Part shown: positions 42,651 to 54,700 of the stretch, one piece after another
Numbering within the stretch: the stretch's first letter is position 1
Layout of the letters: every line of letters starts with the position of its first letter
From: Wolfiporia cocos
Lineage: Eukaryota > Basidiomycota > Agaricomycetes > Polyporales > Phaeolaceae
DNA: 64,000 nt
Assembly: GCA_029448655.1 (NCBI GenBank)
Contig: JACCLO010000010.1
Coordinates: 558,001-622,000 of the forward strand
Reading direction: 5' to 3'
Made by a program: the position numbers and the translations under genes
The notes under the pieces: generated by a model
The model's database searches: none
What the model was told of the DNA's origin: nothing
The model's input: only the letters and a program-made list of their open reading frames with translations

Positions 42651-45600
42651 AACCTCACTCAGGCCGTTCGTGGCTCGTCTCATCGACCACAGAAGATATC
42701 TGTTAGTGCGCAGCCCGACCGATATTGACCACGCACCCTTTGATCTCCTCCAATCTTCTTTCTGGACAAATATTCAGGCATCGAACACCAGATGTCGCCG
42801 TCATCCATATTACCTGGTGATGTTACACTGACTTTGTTCAGTCTTGGTATGTCGAGACTACAGCTGTTATCTGTCTGTCCATGTATAGCAGTCCTAGTGT
42901 ACTATCTTGTCTGGAGCCCTTGCAGTAAATTGGATACACATTGTCTCTGTCGCTGCCGTCGAAGTCCATTCTAGTCCCTGAACCTTGATAGATCCCTGTG
43001 GCATACATCAGACAGAAGGCTCGTCACTCCACACGATCACCAATTTATGCGTTACCGCTAGCGACGCACGGCACACTCGGTCCTTGGTGACGAAATGTTT
43101 CTCTATGTGGCCGCCTCGTTTCGGCAAGTCCTAGTCAGTCCCCGCCTCCGCTCGACAAAGCGTGCTGCTCGCATCTGCCATCGTTCAGTAAAGCGGGGGG
43201 TGACACGCACCTTGGTATACTGCCAATTTACCGCTCGAATACTGATCACCAGATGTATGGTAGTGCGTGGATTGGCGTGGTTGAGTTGCACACTGGATGC
43301 TTCCTTAGGGTTTATGTCATGACCGTTGTTCGAATGTTCATGTCAGCATCGAGGTGCATGCTGTCCGCATTTAGTGGAACCACGCAGAGATCAACAAAGA
43401 TATTTGGCCACACCGCAGTGTAGACCACACCGCAGTGTAGACCACTACATGGAGCTATTTTGCCAGCCGATGGCAAGTGAGAGCACGGGCGCTTTAACGC
43501 TTCAGCCCGAGCAAGCGCTTGGCGCTGGAAGGCCGGCTAAGGTTTGGTACGACGCACCCAGTTCGTTGCATAAAGTCCGAGTATGCAGCCACGATCTGTA
43601 CCATCTGGTGCTCGGGAAGTCCAGGAGTACCACTTAGAACCAAGGTTCACAAAGCGGGGAAACTAAGATATTCGTTCACCCAATGATGTCGCTGTTTGTG
43701 CCCGAGCGTTCGGTCATTGGGGGGATGAGAGGTCGAAGACAGATATTACGGGGAGGACAAAGGCTCAGTTACAAAACTTAAGGCAATGCGGGGTTCGAAG
43801 TCTCGGCAAACTGCGCTGCTTGGGCGCATGCTTGAGCGCATCGTTGATGACGTCCTAGCAGGCCTTCCATCCTTTCTATGATATTGGCTTGTGAACTTAG
43901 TCTATCAGCATTTCAACGTTAACGCTGGATGGCGAATTCCACACAATTGGGTTTAAAAATTACATCCCCAACCGGGCTGTGGCGCTGTGTGGCGCGATCT
44001 CAAGATCTTTGAGGAGATGAACCATGCCTTCGCTCATGATCAAGCCTTGGCTTAGTATTGAGCATCTACACGGCTTTCCCGTAATCTCAATGCACGAGAA
44101 TGATGGTGCTCATTATTATCTACATGCTCCGCCACTCAAGCTGGGGCGCAGGGATGTCGTGGGATGCACGAGGTGAGGTCATCTTGTTGTTCCCGTGTCT
44201 TCGCTTTCATTAATTGGGACTTAAGCGGTGGGGGTTGTTTTTCGCGATTGATGAGCAGACGACTCCGCACTATCTATTGTCTACATGTTATGCCACCCGG
44301 ACATCACAGGCTCAAGTCTGGATGTCTATATCGTGGTGCATCCTGCATTGGCGTTTCGACCCGTGCGCGTAGAGGAATGACTGGATTATATGCCAGAGCA
44401 AACTCAACGTATATTCAAGATGTATTTTCTGTCTCTTCATATACTTCCACTTCGTCGGACTGGCCCCAAGGTACCTCACTAATCATGTAATTCTGACCAA
44501 TGCGTGTCCCAACAGACTGAGACCACCGCTCCAAACCGAAGATTATCTATCGTCATCGTCACGGACGGACCGAGAGCCTTCAAATTGGCCGGATGGGAGG
44601 TTCTGGGGCCTTTCAATAGCATCTTCCCGGAGGTCCTGCGCATCAGCGAATCGCGTTCGATTGACATGCCTCAGTAAGCTCGCATATCCAGTCGCGAGCG
44701 CCGAAAACTCTCCAGTCTGCGCGTGTACGGGAAGTGGATGCAGAAGTGAAGCAGGCGATTCTTTGTGCATGGCCACTCCTGTGCGATCACTCTGAACAGC
44801 CATGACAACTTGAAAAATGTCGCCCACGATCTGATGCAGGCAAGCGAGATACACCGACGTCTCGTTGACCTGCCAGTGAGGGAAGCTTATCGCATCTCCT
44901 ACCTTTGTAGGGTCAGCGAGGGGCTTGATCATGTTACTATTTTTCCATCGACAAAGCTGAGGTGATGGTCATGGGTGTCAGCGAAGGTCCGGGTGTATAG
45001 GAGTCAATGAGACGCACGGTCAAGAATTCGTTGAATCCCTTGTATATCTCGTGAGCCAGAGGTTCGTGCCCTGACCTAAGTGAGGCTCTTCCCATATAGT
45101 GCGGGCAGTTGGGTAGCTATTCACGATTAGCAATCATGAGCTGGGAATGATGTTGTCCTCGACATACCACATATAGTAGCCGGATATTCTGGGTCGGCCA
45201 GGCGCTGTAAGGGAATGTCGAGCTCATGCATACGTGGTCTTGGTTTGTTGCAGACTCATACTTAGCCATGCATCCAAGGTCAAGATTCCGGCTGTCTGCA
45301 GAGGTCCTGCAGTAAAACATAGTGTCTTTCACATTTGGCCATGGGATCTTCTTGTCGAGGGTTTTGATGAGATGGCTATGCAGATCCTCCATGGCGAGCT
45401 GCCGAGTAAACGTATACCGATCCGCTAGGCTCTTTTGCACGATTTCTATATCTGCGTCCACTATGTTCTGTGTGGCGGATTCGCTGGGATGGGAAAATTG
45501 CATATGCATAATGAGAAGCTAGAGACGGATGTTTGCACGAGGTAGGTGACAACCAGAACGCTGAGTGGGGAACTGCAAGACGCGTGTGGCGTGGTGATGT

Positions 45601-46390
45601 CGGGGATGTGTTTGCGATAGACATTAGTCGATATAAATATAGGGTGCCTGCCCTCCGCCACTGTGCCACTGCCGCTGTCACATTGGCCCGCGGCCACACC
45701 GCACACCGCCACATGTGATATCGCCGAATTGGTGAGCGGCACGCGCCACCGCTGCTAAGCAACCCCGCACCGCAATTCAGAGGTCCATGCCAGCGAGTGG
45801 CCCAATTCTCATACCATAGAGGATTTCTTCTTCTCACTTTCCGTATGACCACCGCCGCTGTTGAACGTTGAAGGCGAGGTATAACGTTAAAGCAGGCTTA
45901 GTGGCGGTTGCTATCGATCCTCTGAGACTCAAGATGCGGTCGAGATTGGTATACACCTGCCAGTAACATCAGCCATGGCCAATGCGGCCCGCAACTTCGC
46001 TAATCACTAACCGTGAGAAACGCAACATGCGCAACTCCCATTGTCCTCTCGGCAGCACGCCGGCATGACAGCTCTCATGCCCTCCTGCGCATCGTCAAGA
46101 ATCTGTGAACACAACGACGAGGTCAGGACAGCGGAGAGCACGTCCATTGAAAAATAGCGAAAAAAACACGAATAAACGCGGTCACGATGCGCACGCGTTC
46201 CCGTCATGTGGCCGCGCTGCGCGCGTGTTGCCGCTCGGTTAGCGGGGATTCAATCGCACAATGGGCCAGATAAAGGGCCGCATGCGTGCATAGTTGGTGC
46301 CTCACAATCCACATTCGACCACCACATTGACCGCGATATCCCCCCGCTTTCTGTATCCTAGTTTCTGTGAATCCAGATTTGACCGTCAGC
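42651..46390. other. Gene-poor 3.7 kb
   Basis: No convincing gene. A + frame near 44033-44170 (MPSLMIKPWLSIEHLHGFPV...) and fragments near 44230-44760 could be remnants of a multi-exon gene, but no family is recognised. On the minus strand, 45117-45509 has faint resemblance to the five-exon orphan genes. No tRNA and no repeat structure is evident. Confidence 0.3.
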
Positions 46391-48387
46391 ATGTCAGGCC
46401 AAAACGTCAACCAAGAGTTGAATGGTGCGTGCTGCCACACAGCAACTCGCCGAATGCGGTCACTGATCTTTGATGATCGTCCATAGACTATGTCAGGGAG
46501 ATCCTACGCCCCCGCCGCGAGACGTCCACCGCCACCAACGAAGCCTTCGTTGCCGAGGCCGTCGCTCAAGGCGCGACACCCGCCGCCGCCATCGAGCTAC
46601 TTAGCGATCTCGTACGCTCCGTCCCTCCTCACCCCATCCTCCGCCACTCACACTCGCCATCCTGACTCCACAGGAGAGCGCGCGGCGCGGCGAGGCGCTC
46701 GCCGCGGAGGCGCGCGCGCTGTTCCGGCACCTTCTGTCCTTCCGCGCGCTGATGCCGGGCGCGGTGCAGGACGGCGAGCAGCGCGCGCTCGTGCTCGCGC
46801 TCGTGCGGCAGTTCCGCGTCGCGGAGGACGAGTACCGCGCGCGTTTTTGCGGGCCGGACGACGCGCCACTCATGCGCCCCGGCGCGCTCGACCGCTTCCC
46901 GCCACAGGTCGGGCTCGGCGTGGACTTCGCCCGCCCGTGGGGAGATGCGCACGGCGATGCCGAGGGTGCAGAGGATGCGGACGGCGTCGGCCCTGGCAGT
47001 CCGCAGGTGAAGATCGAGGTGGAGGATGATGATTTGAGTGAGTCGGATCTGCGTTATGACATTCGATGCGGTTGCTGACTGAGGTGTAGGGTCGCCGTCG
47101 CACGAGCCGAGCAGCAGGCGAGTGTCACCTGCGCCCGAGGCTTACTACGACCCCGGCGCCCCGGCTCCGTGGGAGAGTGACGACGAGGACGTTAACGAGC
47201 AGGAAGCGGTCGGCACCGATGCGGTGAAGCAGGAGGACATCGACTCGGACATCGGCACGGTATCTCAGGCGCACGACGAGCAGGCGGACTTCGTAAATAG
47301 CGCGGACCTGTTCGTAGACGAGGAACCGGTAGTCAAGCAGGAGGACGAGTCGCGTCAGAGCGGCTACGACAGCGACGAGTGGCTCTACGGCAACTCGTCA
47401 GCCCCCTACCTGGACACCGACGACCGCAACGCCGAGGTGAAGCACGAGGACACATACCCGGACCCGGCCAACATGAACTCTGACGACTGGCTATACGGTC
47501 CGGGATACACCACCTCCGGCATCAACGACGAGGAGCCGGCCAGCGACATCGACGAATCCGGCGACGAGCGCGGCCATATTGGCGATGACGAGGCTTCCAC
47601 CGACGACGACGACGACGCGGCGAGCATCAGCACCGTCCGCAGCTACCACTGTACGCGCGCCCGCTCCGCTCCGCTGCCAGACGTCGAGATGAGCGTCGAG
47701 CGCGAGATGTCCCCGGGGCTGGACTATGGCACGGACCTCACGAGCTCGGACGTCAGCGAGGTCGAGACGCCCCCCTCGTACCCTTACCTGGAGCTGGAGG
47801 ATCCTGTGGATGTAGTCGACAACGAAGTTCCTGATAGCCCTCACCGTCTCGTACTCCATCCCCGCCCCCTCTACTGGCCAACCATATCGCGCACGCCATC
47901 TCCCTCGTCCCCGCCGCCACTGTTCGCCTCTCCGCTGCGTACGCCCTCGCCCCCGCTCGTGCTGCACCCCTCGGTGCTCGCTCCACACAACCCCTCGCCG
48001 CCACCTGGACTGCACCCGGCCCGCTACGTCGCCCGTACGCCCTCGCCGCCTCCCGCCGCTGCAGGGACCGAGGGCGACACCATCCCCTCGCCGTCGACGT
48101 TCGCGGAGTCGTACGAGAGGGGACAGGCCCCAGCAGTGGCGGTGGCCCCAGCCGCGTCGACTTCCGGCGTGCAGCGGAGGCAGGGGCCGCGCGAATACCG
48201 TGCGCATGCGGCGCCGTACGTCCGTCCCGCTCCCGGCGAGCGTCGAGCGTGGGCGCGCTCGCGCATTCGCAGCCCGGCGCCGATGGACGCCCCCGTCGCG
48301 CCCTACAGCATCCACATCCCGTTTTTTGCCCGCGAGCAGGAGCAAGAAACAACCCAACAATTTGCGAACATCCACGACGACCTGTGA
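46391..48387 (+). CDS. Hairpin-tailed orphan family, member C (606 aa)
   Basis: Exons are 46391-46424, 46487-46611, 46674-47037 and 47090-48387, all in phase. Intron positions match those of members B/B'. The N-terminal block (MSGQNVNQELNDYVREILRP ... EALAAEARALFRHLLSF ... LVRQFRVAEDEYRARFCGPDD) is helical. A long acidic region carries several V-K-Q-E-D / V-K-H-E-D motifs (SUMO-acceptor-like psi-K-x-E) and repeated DEWLYG / DDWLYG units. A Pro-rich part with TPSPP repeats follows, then a basic end with YRAHAAPYVRPAPGERRAWARSRIR. It ends HDDL at CTG-TGA, inside stem-loop 1. The acidic, SUMO-motif-rich composition suggests a nuclear protein; this is inference. Confidence 0.75.
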
Positions 48388-48455
48388 CGCGTTCGTCACA
48401 GATCATGGAGGAGGTCTGTCAAATTGAGGGTCGTCCCTCGGTTTGATACGGCCTC
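48382..48455 (+). other. Tandem stem-loops at the stop codon of member C
   Basis: Stem-loop 1 (48382-48401) is a perfect 8 bp stem, CTGTGACG with CGTCACAG, and a CGTT loop; the stop TGA (48385-48387) is inside it. Stem-loop 2 (48411-48455) stacks GAGG/CCTC, TCAAA/TTTGA and GAGGG/CCCTC around a TCGT loop. The middle stem TCAAA/TTTGA replaces TCGAA/TTCGA of members A and B: both arms changed together. Confidence 0.8.
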
Positions 48456-49306
48456 CTTCCAGCACCCTTTACGAGTCAGCGCGAAGCAGCATACGGTGAT
48501 AGCGTACCTCTTTCGGCCTGAGCTCGTTGTCGTATTCCTTCACATATCTCCCTTAGAGCAGAGAGCAGAGAGCAGAGGCGGCTGGCATGGCCTCGCGCCA
48601 GTGCAACGTTCAACATTCGTGTCAGAGTTCTGTTCGTACAGATAGAGATAGCTCTAGCACCCGTTTCAGATTTATATGATCAGTGTCGCCCGAGAGTCAA
48701 GAAGCCCGTGTTCGAGGGAAAGCAGAGATGCAAAGCGAGGCAGGGATGCTCGCTTTATATGCGTACGCGGGAGGCCACATTCTAACGCGAGGGTAAAACT
48801 TGCGCGATCACTGCGCTGTCAGTCCATCGATCAGCGCCGTAATGTCCTGATCGGGCGATGTGGCTGGCACCAACTCTGTCGCGCACTCTCGTGCAAGTAT
48901 ACGCAGCTAGCTTCCGAGATGAATTTCGTGCACTGTTTATCACTAGCACCTGCTTGCATGCAGTGCGTGTTATCCGTTTGCAGTTATAACGTCGCGGTGA
49001 GAGTCAGCATATCGCACCTGAAAGTAGTCCATCAAGCGAATGTACGCGGTCCCTCTTCCCGCGCATACACGCGATGCATCACAGAGCAGTCTCGCCGCAG
49101 GTTCCCAGGTACATATCACAGGCCGTTGAGTGCATGTAATTGCCTGAAGGAGGGTAACGTCTGATCTCGCGGCAAGCATGCCTACACGTTATGTGAGTGA
49201 AAGCTGCTTCCTCGATACTTCATCCCAATTATGCACTGTCTGGCTACGCGGATCCCATTGACACATCGATTGCGTAATAGGTGCGCGAATATATTACTAC
49301 CCAAGG
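48456..49306. other. Convergent intergenic region
   Basis: This lies between member C (plus) and the GPI-anchored amylase (minus). No gene is recognised. A short AGAGCAG direct repeat occurs near 48557-48575. Confidence 0.4.
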
Positions 49307-49444
49307 CAACCGCAATCTATCCCGTCCATAACCAATTCGCGCATAGCTAGTCCGATTGTCCGTCCCGCGGCAACACAACCGCAATCTATCCCGTCCATAA
49401 CCAATTCGCGCATAGCTAGTCCGATTGTCCGTCCCGCGGCAACA
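49307..49444. repeat. Two perfect 69 bp tandem repeats
   Basis: Copies 49307-49375 and 49376-49444 are identical and begin CAACCGCAATCTATCCCGTC. They lie 43 bp beyond the stop codon of the amylase on the minus strand, so they probably sit in its 3' UTR or terminator region. Confidence 0.9.
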
Positions 49445-49486
49445 TTTTCCCTGATCCAATCCTAGCCTCAAACCTCGGAGAGCACC

Positions 49487-51546
49487 CTACATCATCATCC
49501 AAACCGACCCAAAGACGACCGCCAACACCACTCCCAGGCGTTCAACAGCACCCGGGAAACTCTGCCCACCCGCCCCAGACTCCTGCGTCTCCACCCCCGC
49601 GTTCCCACTAATATCGGTCTTCAGCGCATTGCAGTAACTCTCGTTGAACGCCGACACCGGCAGGATGACCTGCGCACCCGTGCGGGCCACGATCCCGGCA
49701 CCGTCAGCGTACGTCTCGTGAGTCGCAGAGCGCATCGGGACGCACCTGCGGCATCCCGCCGGAGCCCTGCACGCTGACCCCGCCGTCCTTGTCCGCCTTC
49801 ATCGTGTCGCACGAGAGCGCGTCGATCAGGTCCTCATCGCCCGCGTACCCCGCGTCTGGGACGCTCCACGAGGGCGTGGACGCGCTCCCGCCGTTCGTCA
49901 GGAGCGTGAGCATCGGCGGCTTGGAGACGACGAGGGTGTTTTGCGATACGGAGAGGAACTTGAGCTGCGGTGCGTGGTGGTGAGGGCTGGCTGCGGTGGT
50001 GACGAGGTTGATGGGACTCACGCTCGTGTTCAGGTACTGGTCGCTGGCCGCGATCGCGGCTTTGCGCGCGGCGTTGAGCGTGCGGACGTGCATGACGAGC
50101 GGCTTGTCCTCCTCGTACCCGGATAGCCAGAGGCTGGTGACCTGTGAGTAAGAGCGTTCATGTTGCGACAGCTTGATCGCTTACGCCTCGCGGTTGTACG
50201 GATCGTTGCCCCCTGTGTACCCCTGCTCTTGACCTGTTCAATCTTGAGATCAGCAGAGCACGCAGACACTCCTCTCACGACTGACCATAGTACAATATCG
50301 GGATGCCATCCTGGATGAAGGGCCAAGCCATCGCGTTCTTCACGAGCTGCGCGCAACGTCCGAGGCGCCGTCAGGACCTCGGAATCGAAAGAGGACATGT
50401 CACGTACCGCTTGGTCGGTCTGGGTGGACTGGAACCGCGGATTGTCCTGGTTCTCGAGGAACGACCCGGTCATGAACTCGCCGAGCCGGTATGAAGACTG
50501 CGCGGCCTTCACCGTGTCCGCCAGCTCGGAGAGGTTGCCGCTCGTCGTGTTGAACGCGCGGTATAGCGGGTAGTAAGTCGGGTAGTCCAGTACGCTATCC
50601 ACGACCCCTGGTCACCTCATCCTCAGCAACCATTTCGGCGCAGAAGAGCGTGGGACCCACCCGTGTATGGACTGACATAGTTCACGTCGCCATCCAACAC
50701 TTCGCCAATGGAGAAGACATTAGCGGCCGCCACGAACGCTGGCCAAAAGCTCTTCCGAATATGCTTCACGGTGTCGATCCGGACGCCGTCCGCGCCATAC
50801 TCGATGACGAGGTTATGTATCCAATTGTTGAAGAAATCGACGATCGCGTCGTCCTCCGTGTCCATGTCCGCGAGGGGCACGTTCGTGTCTCCGAGCCAGC
50901 ACTGCTCGACGTCCGTCTGGTTGTTGTAGTCCGTGATCCAGCAGAAGCGATGGAAGTCCGCCTGCTCGTCGAACGGCGTGAACGCGGTGTAGTTGGGCGG
51001 GAGAGACGTCGCGGCCATGTGGTTCACGACGACGTCGATCATGAGGTACATTCCCATCTCGTGCAGCGTCGTGCTGAGCAGCTTCAGGTCCGCGTCCGTG
51101 CCAAAATGGTCGTTCAGCGCGTTCTGGTCCTGCGTCCAGTACCTGCGCGCGCCACACACGCGTCAATGCCAAGACGTGCCGCTACGGGTCGCGCACGCAC
51201 CCGTGGTACGCCTGCCCCTCGGGCGTCGTCCCTTCGATGTTCGCGACGATCGGGGAGATCCAGATCGCGTCGAAGCCCATGTTTTGGATGTAGCCGAGCC
51301 TGCTGATGACCCCCTGCCAAGTGCCGTTGCAGTAGATGCGCTCGCCAGTATCGCACGGCGGCGCGGAGCCGTCGGACGTGGCGAACCGGTCGGTCACCAG
51401 CTACTCGCTTCGCCGTTAGGACGGCGCGTCGATCTGGCGTCCGCTTGTGCGCTCACCTGGTATATGGACCTCTCCTGCCAGTCCTGCGCCGACGCGCAGA
51501 GGGCGGGGGCAGCCAGCAGGCTTGCGGCGAAGAGGCGACGCAGCAT
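49487..51546 (-). CDS. Alpha-amylase GH13 with GPI-anchor signal
   Basis: This is the paralogue of the gene at 36249, with the same exon order. The signal peptide (MLRRLFAASLLAAPALC) starts at 51546. GH13 motifs are DVVVNHMAATS (I), GVRIDTVKH (II), SIGEVLDG (III) and FLENQDNPRF (IV, with Gln for the usual His). Other landmarks are YNNQTDVEQCWLGDTNVPLADMDTEDDAI, PFIQDGIPILYY, GQEQGYTGGNDPYNREA and the C-terminal domain TLLTNGGSASTPSWSV. After VILPVSAFNESYCNALKTD it carries an extension absent from the first paralogue: a Ser/Gly-rich omega-site region (ESGAGGQSFPG) and a hydrophobic end (LGVVLAVVFGSVWMMM). This is a classic GPI-attachment signal, so the enzyme is likely held at the plasma membrane or cell wall, where it may remodel alpha-glucan or cleave starch locally. 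Confidence 0.9.
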
Positions 51547-53052
51547 CGCAGCAGCGGGGGAGCAGGGAGACCGTCAAGGGCCTTGAAGATTGTGGTCGCT
51601 GATATAGTCTGTCGACTGGGATAGTTGCGTTCCTATCTCGGATCAGTCAGGCGCATTGGACAAGGGAAGAAGACCGCCTCGGCGCCGTGCATGGGGGCGT
51701 CACTCATCTCTCAGAAGCAGCCTTCAACATGATCGGACGGCGGATTTCGGCACCCGATCCTTGGCCGCATATAGCTGTCGTATTGCCCGATATAGCGAGT
51801 AGCAGGCTGTGCATGACACTGGAGAGATCACGAGGAGGCAAGGATGCTGACCCACGCTTTGCCAACGCCCTCCAGCATTCCTGCCGAGATCCAGCATACT
51901 ATATCAAGGGTCAAGTCGAGGTCTAGATGGCGGCTATATGCTTCCAAGCCCCGCTGTCTCCGCGCCCTGGCGCCCTGAACTGATTGCGCGCTATAATATA
52001 TGTTGTGGCGTGTTCGCTACTACTGTGCCAACGATGCCATATTCGCAATAGTTGGGCCGGCGGCATGAAACGGCCCACGCAAAGGCTTCAGCAAAGTACA
52101 TTCCCCTTTCACATTACACCGATTGTGCATCTATGCTGTTCTCCTTAAAATACTGCCTTTGACAGCTCCACAATGTTCGTGACATGTTACAAGCTGCACA
52201 ACGTAATGTGATAGTCCTCTTGTTCGGCACGGCTATCTACGCGTTACCTGACCTCCCCAACGTCTGGGGGAAGATTTGGCCAATCGGCCCGAGTGCAGAA
52301 AATTTATTAATATACCTGCGAAACTCTGCACCAGCGTGATATATGTGATAGCAATGATGTGAGCATCCGAGCAGTCATGTCCCCGCGATGAGTGACATAT
52401 TGAGCAGATCCTGCATTGCACACATTTGAGCCAACGAGCTGCACCCCGACGATCGCTCTGCGCTGTGTGCTATGCACTGAGAGGTGCTAGTTCAACGATT
52501 ACAATGATTAGCATACCGTCTCGTTTTATCTCTCGGACCCGGATCAATAACTCGAAGTCCGATCATCGAACGCACTGCCCGTTGCTTACCGACATGGCTG
52601 TGCATCCGTCTATTACAGACGAACGTCGGAATATGCCATTAAGAACATTTGCAATACCTGTCGTGATCACAAGGTATAGTCAGTACCGCAGAAGGCCTGT
52701 GTACATGGGTAGAAAGAAATACCACCGCCCACCTTGATGAGACTCACTGTCGTCGAGTGAAGCAATCAGATTGATCAACTGTTTGATGTAGGAAACCGGT
52801 GCGATACAATACACGAACTCCGAAGTCAAGGCTGTTTACTGATTTTGCAGCGGGAGGCTGTTGCACGTGAATTCATTTATTGCAGAGCATACAGATGGTG
52901 CTCGACGGATTCCCTCGGTCAATATTCCAGCGCCATCTCCTCAGTTCATCCTAATTCCAGACTGCACGCCTAATGTCAAATCTTCTTGACCCGTCCGGCA
53001 CTCCTGCGCTTCTTCATCAAACGTGTGTCACTAACATGGTCCTGTTGCCTCT
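51547..53052. other. No gene recognised
   Basis: This holds the promoter of the GPI-anchored amylase on the left, with a CTGATATAGTCTG-like TATA candidate near 51600-51612 on the minus strand. The rest has only short frames. Confidence 0.35.
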
Positions 53053-54700
53053 GAGCTGCGCACCAACGCTATCCCCTGTGCTAGATTCACCACCAACTGT
53101 CTCGTGGTAGCCATATCGAGTCCGCACTGTCTCTCGTTACGCTGGCTGTCTGCTCACATGATTCATCATAGCCCTCTATATCTACGACCAGATTCTCAAT
53201 ATAGGCCTGGCGGCTGAGCTGCTGTATCTGCATCGAATATCGGCCGCGACACTGCTCTACTTTGTAATGCATATCTTAACAGCGAGCTACATAATTATCA
53301 GTATAGGCACTTGCTTCAATCTGGACTGCGAAGTAGGCTTCATGATACTATGTAGTGCAGTGGCTTACTCAATCGTTCCCTCGGTAGCGGTCAGCTCGCG
53401 CACCTTATTATTCAGTGCTGTGCTAAGAGCTGCCATTAGTATCTTTATTTTGGATAGCACGTATAGAGGTATTATCTGCATTCTATATCTTCTTTGGGGC
53501 TGTGTGTATCATCTCCTGCGCCTGCTGGAACGCTGATCTGAGTGATTGTAGTCATTTCAGCGTGTCGTGTCTATGCGATCAATGGCCGCCAGAGGCGACT
53601 ACCGCTAATCATTTGGTCCATCTCAGTAATACCTTCAGTGGTGAACTCGGTGAGTCGTCTCCACCTGGGAACATCGTCCTGGTGCTAACATAAGACTTTG
53701 GCATTACTGCCGCTATGATAGATGTTTGTTGTGCAAGGAAAGTGGAGACGGGCTCCGGCCCCCGTGAAATGCATCCTATATGATGAGCTATCCGTTGAGA
53801 CACAGAGAAGGTATGTAGTCTGATGCTCACGATCTAGGCGCGACGAGGCCGTTCTCAGAGACCCACAGATGTGAGTGCCCCCGAGCGATCATCAGATGTT
53901 GAAATACTAATAAGCTACCAGTGCTTCTGTTTGCGAGGCCTGCAATGTTCATACTCGATGCCTTCGTTTTGTACGCGACTTTATGCGCGACATTCGACGT
54001 CAAAAAATGGACCGACTCCCTCGATGTGAAGGGCATGTCACTTGCATCCTTGCTGCAACGAGAAAGTGAGTAATCACTGCATTTGATAGTATGTGTTCTT
54101 CGCTGAGGATCAACGCAGGCACTATGTACTTCTGGTATATCCCACTCTCTCAGAACGATCAAAACGGTACTTATGTCATGATGATTGTATACTAGCACGA
54201 CGCTCACACTGAACTGTGTTGATATGGCCAAGAACTACACAACTGTGCGTGTATCAGTGCTACAATTAGCACAGTCTGTGCTGATAGCTATCGTGAACTA
54301 CCAGAATCGTCCGAATACCAACAACTTCACTGATATGTGGGGGAATATATTTGATCAAAGTGCCCAGGTACTGAAACCATCACATCTGCAGCTTCACTAC
54401 GATTCTTCTGTCTCATTTCTTGGTTCACTTGAGGCGGAACCTGGAGTCCCCAGCATTCATCATAACGGACTCCGCCCGACATTCAAGCCTGCACTTTGCA
54501 TCCAGAATTATCGGCGACCTCGCCGCATCGCTTCAAACTGACAGCGCAGGATCACGGGAGGATGGTGAGTGCGCTGCCGCGGGCAGGATGTCTGCGCACG
54601 ACTTGACAGCCGCCTCGTAGATTTTGACTCATATGATGAGCGGGCTGCTGGGCAGCTGGAAAGTCAGGACACAGCTGACAGTGAACTCGATGTAGGATAA
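53053..54700 (+). CDS. DUF6533 seven-helix membrane protein 2 (start unresolved)
   Basis: The pieces follow the DUF6533 order: TTNCLVVAIS joined to LYIYDQILNIGLAAELLYLHR (about 53090-53225), SYIIISIGTCFNLDCEVG, SSRTLLFSAVLRAAISIFILDSTYRG and LLWGCVYHLLRLLE (to about 53540). Then come ARPAMFILDAFVLYATLCATFD with MSLASLLQRES (about 53930-54070), GTMYF after an intron, and ILLSHFLVHLRRNLES with LHFASRIIGDLAASLQ (about 54400-54540). The acidic tail FDSYDERAAGQLESQD ends at TAA 54698-54700. Several introns between the blocks were not fixed and the first exon was not found, so the gene could be partly decayed. It is related to the interrupted gene at 1509. Function unknown. Confidence 0.5.

Noticed and set aside
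43780..43820. GGTTCGAAGTC, resembling a tRNA B box.
   Set aside because: No A box at the right distance and no cloverleaf can be drawn.
44033..44760. Fragments on the + strand that might be exons of one gene (MPSLMIKPWLSIEHLHGFPV; RLRPPLQTEDYLSSSSRTDREP).
   Set aside because: No family recognised, and phases did not join into a plausible model.
45117..45720. Possible minus-strand relic of the five-exon orphan genes (IPWPNVKDTMFYCRTSADSRNLDLGCM against APWTVLQTIPFRCRISPYLNL).
   Set aside because: The resemblance covers only about 35 residues with gaps, and no second exon could be aligned. It would need a profile search to decide.
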